Positions 57,113-64,000 of a DNA stretch of 64,000 nt are shown piece by piece; positions within the stretch are counted from its first letter, which is position 1; every line of letters starts with the position of its first letter. Below the pieces are notes generated by a model. That model saw only the letters and a list, made by a program, of their open reading frames with translations. It was not told where the DNA came from and ran no database searches. The translations under genes and the position numbers were made by a program. Origin of the DNA: Microbacterium sp. LWH11-1.2 (GTDB lineage: Bacteria > Actinomycetota > Actinomycetes > Actinomycetales > Microbacteriaceae); contig NZ_CP151636.1 in the NCBI RefSeq assembly GCF_038397745.1, positions 2,666,001 to 2,730,000 of the forward strand, in the 5' to 3' direction.

Positions 57113-58417
57113 ATGACGGAAGAACACCGCTTCGGATTCCGAACCAGGGCCCTGCACGCGGGCGGGACCCCCGACGCGTCGACCGGCGCCCGCGCCGTGC
57201 CGATCTACCAGACGACCTCGTTCGTCTTCGACGACGCCGCGGATGCCGGGAACCTGTTCGCCCTGCAGAAGTACGGCAACATCTACTCCCGCATCGGCAA
57301 CCCGACGGTCGCCGCGCTCGAGGAGCGCCTGGCCTCTCTCGAGGGCGGTATCGGCGCCGTGGCCACGGCATCCGGGATGAGCGCCGAGTTCATCACGTTC
57401 GCAGCCCTCGTCGGAGCCGGAGACCACGTGGTCGCGGCTGCGCAGCTCTACGGCGGCACGGTGACGCAGCTCGACGTGACGCTCCGGCGCTTCGGCGTCG
57501 AGACCACGTTCGTCGCTTCGACCGACCCCGCCGACTACGCCGCCGCGATCCGCCCGGAGACCAAGGTCGTGTACGTGGAGATGATCGGCAACCCCTCGGG
57601 CGAGATCGCCGACATCGAGGGGCTGGCCGCCGTCGCGCACGAGGCCGGGGTGCCTCTCGTCGTCGATGCGACGCTGGCGACGCCCTACCTCGCCCGCCCG
57701 CTCGAGCACGGTGCCGACATCGTCATCCATTCGGTCACGAAGTTCCTCGGCGGCCACGGCACGACGCTCGGAGGCGTCGTGATCGAGAAGGGCACGTTCG
57801 ACTGGGGCAACGGCAAGTTCCCGCAGATGACCGAGCCCGTCGAGTCCTACGGCGGCATCAAGTGGTGGGACAACTTCGGCGAGTACGGCTTCCTGACCAA
57901 GCTGCGCTCCGAGCAGCTGCGCGACATCGGTCCGGCGCTCAGCCCGCAGTCCGCCTTCAACCTGCTGCAGGGCATCGAGACCCTGCCGCAGCGGATCGAC
58001 GCGCACCTCGCGAACGCACGGATCGTGGCCGACTGGCTCGCGTCCGATCCGCGGGTCGCCTACGTCACGTGGGCGGGGCTCGACGGGCACCCGCACCGCG
58101 AGCGCGCCGCCAAGTACCTCCCGCTCGGGCCGGGCTCGGTCTTCGCGTTCGGCGTCGCGGCCGACGACGGGCGTGCGGCGGGAGAGACGCTGATCGAGAA
58201 CCTGCAGCTCGCCTCGCACCTCGCGAACATCGGCGATGCGCGGACCCTGGTGATCCATCCCGCATCCACGACCCACCGTCAGCTCACCGACGAGCAGCTC
58301 GTAGCCGCGGGCGTGCGATCGGATCTGATCCGTATCTCCGTCGGTCTCGAAGACGCCGACGACATCATCTGGGACCTCGATCAGGCCCTGACCACGGCGA
58401 CGGGAGCGAACCGATGA
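57113..58417 (+). CDS. metY: O-acetylhomoserine sulfhydrylase-like PLP enzyme
   Basis: 434 residues. Cys/Met metabolism PLP-enzyme family, MetY subgroup: joins O-acetylhomoserine with sulfide to give homocysteine and acetate. Seen: [51 protein letters not shown], and PLP lysine K210 in [12 protein letters not shown]. The length and the [15 protein letters not shown] segment are typical of MetY rather than MetB. CGGAGGAC precedes the ATG, 21 bases after acs. The stop overlaps the next gene's start (ATGA). Confidence 0.92.
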   Translation: MTEEHRFGFRTRALHAGGTPDASTGARAVPIYQTTSFVFDDAADAGNLFALQKYGNIYSRIGNPTVAALEERLASLEGGIGAVATASGMSAEFITFAALVGAGDHVVAAAQLYGGTVTQLDVTLRRFGVETTFVASTDPADYAAAIRPETKVVYVEMIGNPSGEIADIEGLAAVAHEAGVPLVVDATLATPYLARPLEHGADIVIHSVTKFLGGHGTTLGGVVIEKGTFDWGNGKFPQMTEPVESYGGIKWWDNFGEYGFLTKLRSEQLRDIGPALSPQSAFNLLQGIETLPQRIDAHLANARIVADWLASDPRVAYVTWAGLDGHPHRERAAKYLPLGPGSVFAFGVAADDGRAAGETLIENLQLASHLANIGDARTLVIHPASTTHRQLTDEQLVAAGVRSDLIRISVGLEDADDIIWDLDQALTTATGANR

Positions 58418-58998
58418 GCGCGACGAATCCAGCGACGGCGGACGCCTGCGCCGTCCCGGCTGTGGCGGACGCCGTGGCATGCGCGCTTCCCGGCGTCGCC
58501 CCGGCCGTATCGGGACGGACATGGATCGGCCCGAATCAGCAGGAGCGGTTCGCGCTGCTCCGCCGGGCGAAGTCCGTGGCGATCGTCGGCGCATCGAACA
58601 ACCCGGCGCGCGCGTCGTTCTTCGTCGCGACGTACCTGTTGTCGAGCACCGCCTACGACGTGTACCTGGTGAACCCGCGCGAGACGGAGATCCTCGGCCA
58701 GCCCGTGTACGCCTCCCTCGCCGACCTCCCCGTGGTGCCCGACGTCGTCGACGTGTTCCGTCGCCACGACGATCTCCCCGGTGTCGCGCAGGAGGCGATC
58801 GACGTCGGTGCCAAGGCGCTCTGGCTGCAGCTCGGCTCGTGGAACGAGGAGGCCGCGGCCCTTGCAGAAGAGGCAGGGCTCTCGGTCGTCATGGATCGCT
58901 GCATCAAGATCGAGCATGCGCGATTCCACGGCGGACTCCACCTGGCCGGCTTCGACACCGGGGTGATCAGCTCCCGTCGCCAGCTCCTGTCGCGGTGA
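58414..58998 (+). CDS. CoA-binding (YccU-like) protein
   Basis: 194 residues. CoA-binding Rossmann domain (VAIVGASNNPARASFFVA, VYLVNPRETEILGQPVYASL, VDVFRRHDDLPGVAQEAIDV). It lacks the ligase domain of succinyl-CoA synthetase, as in YccU/YneT proteins. An extra N-terminal Ala-rich stretch of about 35 residues is present. It ends the cassette; acs and this protein share CoA as a ligand, so a joint role in carrying a CoA thioester is conceivable but unproven. Confidence 0.85.
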   Translation: MSATNPATADACAVPAVADAVACALPGVAPAVSGRTWIGPNQQERFALLRRAKSVAIVGASNNPARASFFVATYLLSSTAYDVYLVNPRETEILGQPVYASLADLPVVPDVVDVFRRHDDLPGVAQEAIDVGAKALWLQLGSWNEEAAALAEEAGLSVVMDRCIKIEHARFHGGLHLAGFDTGVISSRRQLLSR

Positions 58999-59018
58999 GA
59001 CCGGAAGCCTCCGAACTC

Positions 59019-59024
59019 TAGACT
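59019..59024 (+). promoter_or_regulatory. -10 element of coaE (leaderless)
   Basis: TAGACT, six bases, then the coaE ATG at 59031. Confidence 0.55.
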
Positions 59025-59030
59025 GGCCGC

Positions 59031-59630
59031 ATGCCCCTCATCGCACTCACCGGCGGTATCGCGTCCGGGAAGTCGACCATCGCGCGACGCCTGGCGGAGC
59101 GCGGAGCGATCATCGTCGACGCCGATCAGATCGTGCGCGACGTGCAGTCGCCCGGTTCGCCCGTGCTGGCGCGGATCGCGGAGACCTTCGGCGCCGAGGT
59201 CGTCGCATCCGACGGCGCCCTCGACCGGGCGGCGCTCGGCGGCAAGGTGTTCGGTGACGCCGAGCTGCTGACGCAGCTGAACGCCATCGTCCATCCGGCC
59301 GTGCGGGCGGAGTCGCAGCGCCGGTTCGAGGAGGCCTTCGCCGCCGATCCCCGGGCCGTCGTCGTGTACGACGTTCCCCTTCTCGTCGAGGCCAGGGTCG
59401 ACGACCCCTGGGACATGATCGTCGTCGCGCACGCCCCGGCATCCGTGCGCCTGCGTCGTCTTGTCGAGCTGCGGGGAATGGACGAGACGGCCGCGCAGGA
59501 GCGGATCGCCGCGCAGGTGTCCGACGAGAAGCGCCTGGCGATCGCCGACGTCGTGATCGACACGGCCGGCGACATCGCGGAGACGCACGCGCAGACCGAC
59601 GCCCTCTGGGAGCGGATCCGCGGGCAGTGA
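59031..59630 (+). CDS. coaE: dephospho-CoA kinase
   Basis: 199 residues. Last step of CoA synthesis: phosphorylates the 3'-hydroxyl of dephospho-CoA with ATP. Seen: P-loop LTGGIASGKSTIARRL at residues 5-20, VDADQIVRDV, HPAVRAESQRRF and the base-binding segment VYDVPLLVEARVDDPWDMIVV (in part). Only the kinase domain is present, unlike the longer mycobacterial form. Its stop overlaps the MFS start (GTGA). Confidence 0.95.
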   Translation: MPLIALTGGIASGKSTIARRLAERGAIIVDADQIVRDVQSPGSPVLARIAETFGAEVVASDGALDRAALGGKVFGDAELLTQLNAIVHPAVRAESQRRFEEAFAADPRAVVVYDVPLLVEARVDDPWDMIVVAHAPASVRLRRLVELRGMDETAAQERIAAQVSDEKRLAIADVVIDTAGDIAETHAQTDALWERIRGQ

Positions 59631-60838
59631 CCTTCTCCGGCCACGCGCCAGGTTCCCGCGAGTACCGGCGCCTGATCATCGGTCTGTTCTTCGCCGGGAT
59701 CGCGACCTTCGCGCAGCTGTACTCCGCGCAGGCCGTTCTGCCGCAGATCTCCGCGGACCTCGCGGTCAGCCCGGCGACGGCGGCGCTCAGCGTGTCGGCC
59801 GCGACGCTCGGGCTGGCCCTCGCCGTCATCCCGTGGTCGACGGTCGCCGATCGCATCGGTCGGGTGCCGGCCATGGCGACGGGCGTGCTCACCGCTACCC
59901 TGTTCGGCCTCGTCGCCCCGCTGAGCGGTGACATCGTCACGCTCCTCGCCCTGCGGTTCGCGGAGGGAGTCGCGCTGGGGGCGGTCCCGGCCGTCGCCCT
60001 CGCCTACCTCAGCGAGGAGGTCGAGGGGCGCCACGCCGCCACGGCCGCAGGGAGCTACATCGCCGGCACCACGGTGGGCGGACTGCTCGGACGCATCGTC
60101 TCCGGGATCGTGGGAGAGTTCGGCGGGTGGCAGGCCGGGGTCCTGAGCGTCGCGGTGCTCTGCGCGGCGGCCGCCGTGCTGTTCCTCTGGCTCACGCCGC
60201 GCGCGAGGGGCTTCGTGCCCGGCCGTCTGCGAGCGGTCCGTGGGCCCGGCATCGTGGAACGTCTGCGCGCGCCGCTGCGCTCCGCGCTGCAGTGGGCGCT
60301 CTACGCGCAGGGCTTCCTGCTGATGGGCGCCTTCGTGGCGGTCTACAACTACCTGGGGTTCCACCTCTCCGCACCGCCGTTCGACCTTCCGTCGTGGCTG
60401 GTGACCCTGCTCTTCCTCGCCTATCTCGCCGGCACCGTGTCGTCGCCGTGGGCGGGCGCCCTCGCCTCCCGCGTCGGGCGCTTCCCGGTGCTCCTCGGCT
60501 CGATCGGCATCATGGCCACCGGAGCGGGTCTGCTGCTCGTCCCCGCCGCCGCCGTCGTGCTCGTAGGCCTGCTCCTGTTCACGGCTGGCTTCTTCGGCGC
60601 GCACGCCGTCGCCTCGGGGTGGACGCCGGTCGCCGCAGACCCGGCGAGCAGAGCGCAGGCCTCGTCCCTCTACTACTTCGCGTACTACGCGGGCTCCAGT
60701 CTCTTCGGCTGGCTGCTCGGCCTCGTCTTCGGCGCGGCGAGCTGGAGCTGGTTCGTGGCGGCCGTCGTGGCGATGTGCGCGGCCGCCGCCCTCGCCGCCT
60801 GGTCGGCCCTGCGCGGGGTGCCGACCGGTCGAGGATGA
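59627..60838 (+). CDS. MFS transporter
   Basis: 403 residues, twelve membrane helices. Drug/solute efflux-type MFS; the motif A region appears as VADRIGRVPAMATG in the loop between helices 2 and 3. Central cytoplasmic loop near 185-210. The substrate is unknown; YnfM-like proteins of this size are common. GTG start overlapping coaE, so it is co-transcribed. Confidence 0.9.
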   Translation: MTFSGHAPGSREYRRLIIGLFFAGIATFAQLYSAQAVLPQISADLAVSPATAALSVSAATLGLALAVIPWSTVADRIGRVPAMATGVLTATLFGLVAPLSGDIVTLLALRFAEGVALGAVPAVALAYLSEEVEGRHAATAAGSYIAGTTVGGLLGRIVSGIVGEFGGWQAGVLSVAVLCAAAAVLFLWLTPRARGFVPGRLRAVRGPGIVERLRAPLRSALQWALYAQGFLLMGAFVAVYNYLGFHLSAPPFDLPSWLVTLLFLAYLAGTVSSPWAGALASRVGRFPVLLGSIGIMATGAGLLLVPAAAVVLVGLLLFTAGFFGAHAVASGWTPVAADPASRAQASSLYYFAYYAGSSLFGWLLGLVFGAASWSWFVAAVVAMCAAAALAAWSALRGVPTGRG

Positions 60839-60864
60839 GCTTCCCGCTCTGAGAGGATCGTCAC

Positions 60865-61656
60865 ATGCGGCAGGAGTATCTCGAGGCCTACGACAGTCAG
60901 CTGCGCACCGCCGCGGAGATCGCGAACGCCGTGGAGGTGACGGAGCACGGTCCGCTGCGTCTCGCGACGATGCCGGGCGGTCAGGGCTTCATCACGTACG
61001 CAGATCTCGGGGGAGCGGATGCCGACGGCATCGCCGCTCTCGTCGACGCAGCCGCCGAGCATTTCCGCGGGCTCGGCGGCATCTCCTCGGTGGAGTGGAA
61101 GACCCGTGGTCACGACCGTGCCCCTGGGCTGCACGACAGCCTCGTCCGCCGCGGCTTCGTGCCGGAGGAGCCGGAATCGATCATGATCGGCGAGGCCCGG
61201 CTGCTCGCGCAGACGATCGAGATCCCCGCGGGTGTGGACATCCGGCGCGCGCGGACCGATGCGGAGGTGCTCGCCGCCGGCGAGATGCAGGGCGAGGTGT
61301 TCGCCGACGCGGAGTGGCGCTCGCGCGCAGAAGCACTCGTCGCACGTCTGCGCGCGGATGACGCCGTCGAACTGTGGATCGCGGTGGCGGAGGGCGCCGT
61401 GGTGAGCGCCGGCCGGTTGGAGCCCGTCGCGCGCACGGACTTCGCCGGGCTCTGGGGCGGGGCCACCCGGCCGGAGTGGCGTGGTCGCGGCATCTACCGG
61501 GCGCTCACCGCCGAGCGCGCGCGGTCCGCCCTGAGCCGTGGCCTGCGCTACCTGCAGTCCGATTCGACCGAGTTCTCCCGTCCGATCCTCGAGCGATCAG
61601 GGCTCATCAAGGTCTCGACGACGACGCCCTACGTCTGGACGCCGCCCTCGCGCTGA
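60865..61656 (+). CDS. GNAT family acetyltransferase, two-domain
   Basis: 263 residues. The N-terminal half (residues 1-125) resembles a degenerate GNAT fold. The C-terminal half is a GNAT domain with the acetyl-CoA site GATRPEWRGRGIYRALTAER and a final SRPILERSGLIKVSTTTPYVW. The substrate is unknown. ATG start; GAGGAT lies six bases before it, a weak leaderless candidate. The 3' end overlaps the convergent DUF4126 gene by 28 bases. Confidence 0.82.
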   Translation: MRQEYLEAYDSQLRTAAEIANAVEVTEHGPLRLATMPGGQGFITYADLGGADADGIAALVDAAAEHFRGLGGISSVEWKTRGHDRAPGLHDSLVRRGFVPEEPESIMIGEARLLAQTIEIPAGVDIRRARTDAEVLAAGEMQGEVFADAEWRSRAEALVARLRADDAVELWIAVAEGAVVSAGRLEPVARTDFAGLWGGATRPEWRGRGIYRALTAERARSALSRGLRYLQSDSTEFSRPILERSGLIKVSTTTPYVWTPPSR

Positions 61657-62249
61657 CGGGCGCCTCTCTCCCTGCGTCGTCGCGCCGTGCGGCGCAGCAC
61701 CACGATCGCCGTCACGACGAGCCCGATGAGCAGGATGCCTGCCACGACCGGCACGATGATCGCGGCGGCTGCGAGGGCGAAAGACGTGCCGTCCTCGACC
61801 GTGCTCAGCACGGGGGCGGCGAGACCTCCGGTCGTGGCGTTCGCGGCGAGGCGCGCCGTCGCCTTGAGCACGTGCACGGCGAGAGCGATCACGATCCCCG
61901 CCGCGACGGGCACCCAGGTGTTGTCCGCGAAGAACGACGCCGGATCGTCGACGGCGATCGTCTGCGCGCCGGCACCCGCCCCGAAAGCGATGCCGCCGGC
62001 CGCCGGTCGGATGATGCTCTGCACGACGTCGTTGATCGAATCGAGAGCCGGGATCTTGTCGGCCACGATCTCGAGCACGAGGAGCGCTCCGATCACCCAG
62101 AGCGCCACGTCGCCGGACAGCCACGACCAGCCCGCGGGGAGGGCCATCGCGGGGAGCAGCCGATCCGCGAGCCCGAGCAGGAACAGCGGCATCCACGCGT
62201 TCAGCCCCGCAGCGGCGGCGAGGCTGGAGCCGATGATGAACTCGATCAC
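61629..62249 (-). CDS. DUF4126 family membrane protein
   Basis: 206 residues with about five membrane helices. The family has a conserved start (IEFIIGSSLAAAAGLNAWMP), an acidic DSINDVVQSIIRPAAGGIAFG segment, and a basic tail. Function is unknown. GTG 62249 is chosen; TAGAGT ends seven bases before it. An upstream ATG would add a long unrelated leader. Convergent with the GNAT gene. Confidence 0.82.
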   Translation of the reverse strand: MIEFIIGSSLAAAAGLNAWMPLFLLGLADRLLPAMALPAGWSWLSGDVALWVIGALLVLEIVADKIPALDSINDVVQSIIRPAAGGIAFGAGAGAQTIAVDDPASFFADNTWVPVAAGIVIALAVHVLKATARLAANATTGGLAAPVLSTVEDGTSFALAAAAIIVPVVAGILLIGLVVTAIVVLRRTARRRRERGARQREGGVQT

Positions 62250-62256
62250 GCGCCCC

Positions 62257-62262
62257 ACTCTA
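62257..62262 (-). promoter_or_regulatory. -10 element of DUF4126 gene (leaderless)
   Basis: TAGAGT on the minus strand, seven bases, then GTG 62249. Confidence 0.5.
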
Positions 62263-62307
62263 CGGCCGGGGCGCCGCGCTCCCATCGAGCTCGGAGAGTC
62301 GCGCTGA

Positions 62308-62313
62308 TATTCT
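62308..62313 (+). promoter_or_regulatory. -10 element of the Tat-exported protein gene
   Basis: TATTCT places the transcription start near 62320, exactly where the hairpin-rich leader begins. Confidence 0.5.
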
Positions 62314-62320
62314 GATATGA

Positions 62321-62381
62321 GGCGTGGGGACGCCCAGGGGAGCGTCTGCTGGGGACGATTTTTCTGCGCCGGAAAGCAGAA
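62321..62381 (+). ncRNA. structured mRNA leader, possible RNA regulator
   Basis: Three consecutive hairpins fill the leader: GGCGT / ACGCC with a GGGG loop (62321-62334 region), CGTC / GACG with a 7-base loop (62343-62357 region), and TTCTGC / GCAGAA (62362-62381). The last stem's loop holds the GGAAA ribosome site, ending one base before the ATG. The GGGGA element recurs in loops. It looks like a translational switch or thermosensor; no known riboswitch class is recognised. Inference from base pairing by eye. Confidence 0.5.
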
Positions 62382-62382
62382 C

Positions 62383-62922
62383 ATGACTGACGACAAGCCG
62401 GGGATCTCTCGTCGCACGATGGTCAAGGGCGCAGCGTGGTCGCTGCCCGTGATCGCGGTCGCCACCGCGGTGCCGCTCGCGGCGGCGAGCACGGGCGGCA
62501 CGATCAACAGCGAGGCGAACTACTACTGGGATGCCGAGGCGCAGGGCGACTTCACGACGCTGGTCGCGGCCCAGGACGGCCTGCGGGCGACCTTCAGCAC
62601 CCAGATCAGCTATCGCGCCGACCCCTGGGTGAACCCGCCGGCGGATGCATCGCTCGTCGTCGTGGTGGTCTTCGACTCGCCGGTCACCATCGACGCCGGT
62701 TCATCGATCGGCGGCTGGAGCGCCACGCCGGGTCTCGGCAGCACGGCGAGCTCGTTCACGTTCGTCTCCACACCTTCCGGGTTCGGCAGGGCGCTCACGT
62801 TCAACGTGGTCGGATCCGCGCCAGGACCGCTCACATCGACGGCGACGATGAGCCTCCTCAACGGCGGGACGACGACCTGGGCGCAGGAATCCTCTGCGGA
62901 GACGGCCACCCTCAACGCCTGA
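62383..62922 (+). CDS. Tat-exported beta-rich surface protein
   Basis: 179 residues, family not recognised. A twin-arginine signal ([19 protein letters not shown], with R10-R11 and a following K) marks export in a folded state. The mature part of about 145 residues is Ser/Thr/Gly-rich, has no cysteine, and shows alternating hydrophobic strands ([24 protein letters not shown]) like a secreted beta-sandwich. ATG 62383 is decided by GGAAAG in the leader. It stands alone before uvrB. Confidence 0.75.
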   Translation: MTDDKPGISRRTMVKGAAWSLPVIAVATAVPLAAASTGGTINSEANYYWDAEAQGDFTTLVAAQDGLRATFSTQISYRADPWVNPPADASLVVVVVFDSPVTIDAGSSIGGWSATPGLGSTASSFTFVSTPSGFGRALTFNVVGSAPGPLTSTATMSLLNGGTTTWAQESSAETATLNA

Positions 62923-62947
62923 CGGCCTCGATGTCGGAGGGGCGGCA

Positions 62948-62953
62948 TACGCT
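62948..62953 (+). promoter_or_regulatory. -10 element of uvrB
   Basis: TACGCT, six bases (GGAGAC), then the uvrB ATG. GGAGA could serve as a ribosome site only with very short spacing. Confidence 0.45.
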
Positions 62954-62959
62954 GGAGAC

Positions 62960-64000
<1,041 letters not shown>

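Noticed and set aside
52331..58998. Mobile element or genomic island carrying the sulfur cassette
   Set aside because: No integrase, transposase, target duplication or tRNA edge is visible, and base composition matches the neighbours; insertion is inferred only from gene order.

Overview
The window is high-GC, densely packed actinobacterial chromosome, most likely from Microbacteriaceae (Microbacterium or a close relative). Evidence: a dcw cell-wall/division cluster followed by sepF, a YggT gene, wag31/divIVA and lspA; actinobacteria-specific DUF3040 and DUF3043 proteins; a bcc-aa3 respiratory supercomplex with a diheme QcrC and an actinobacterial CtaF; and the order rpsA ... coaE ... uvrB. 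No tRNA, rRNA, CRISPR array, insertion sequence, integrase or phage gene was seen. No gene-free stretch exceeds about 270 bases.

Layout. 1-4.4 kb: a PASTA-type Ser/Thr kinase (cut by the left edge), a LysM hydrolase, an Rv2175c-type DNA-binding protein, a polyprenyl synthetase and a DUF3040 membrane protein. 4.5-22.5 kb: the dcw cluster mraZ-rsmH-ftsL-ftsI-murF-mraY-murD-ftsW-murG-murC-ftsQ-ftsZ, then yggS-sepF-yggT-divIVA-lspA-rluA. murE is absent from its usual place between ftsI and murF. Two oppositely oriented arrays of MraZ-like boxes precede mraZ. 22.5-26.6 kb: a GNAT gene and a tandem duplication of an ECF sigma factor plus membrane-anchored partner unit. 26.7-36.8 kb: dnaE, an unknown membrane protein, hisD, nrdR, pyrD, a DUF3043 gene, a dipeptidase and an A-type Fe-S carrier.

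36.9-45.9 kb: ctaC-ctaD-ctaF on the plus strand face ctaE-qcrC-qcrA-qcrB on the minus strand, with rhodanese, GNAT and RidA genes between them; together they encode the core bcc-aa3 supercomplex. 46.1-50.5 kb: trpD, a PHP protein, a free-standing 5'-3' exonuclease and a small lower-GC pair of exported proteins. 50.7-52.2 kb: rpsA. 52.3-59 kb: a tightly coupled ABC transporter (SsuBAC type)-acyl-CoA synthetase-MetY-CoA-binding protein cassette, inserted where rpsA and coaE are usually close; it looks like an organosulfur uptake and assimilation unit of unknown substrate. 59-64 kb: coaE, an MFS transporter, a GNAT protein, a DUF4126 protein, a Tat-exported protein with a hairpin-rich leader, and the start of uvrB.

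Two regulatory themes stand out. At least fourteen genes have a -10-like hexamer (TANNNT, or CATAAT once) ending 6-7 bases before the start codon, the signature of leaderless transcripts; in nrdR and pyrD the preceding gene's stop codon is part of that hexamer. Several intergenic regions carry helically phased repeats or palindromes. The strongest candidates for undescribed biology are the sulfur cassette, the duplicated sigma/partner units and the structured leader at 62321-62381.
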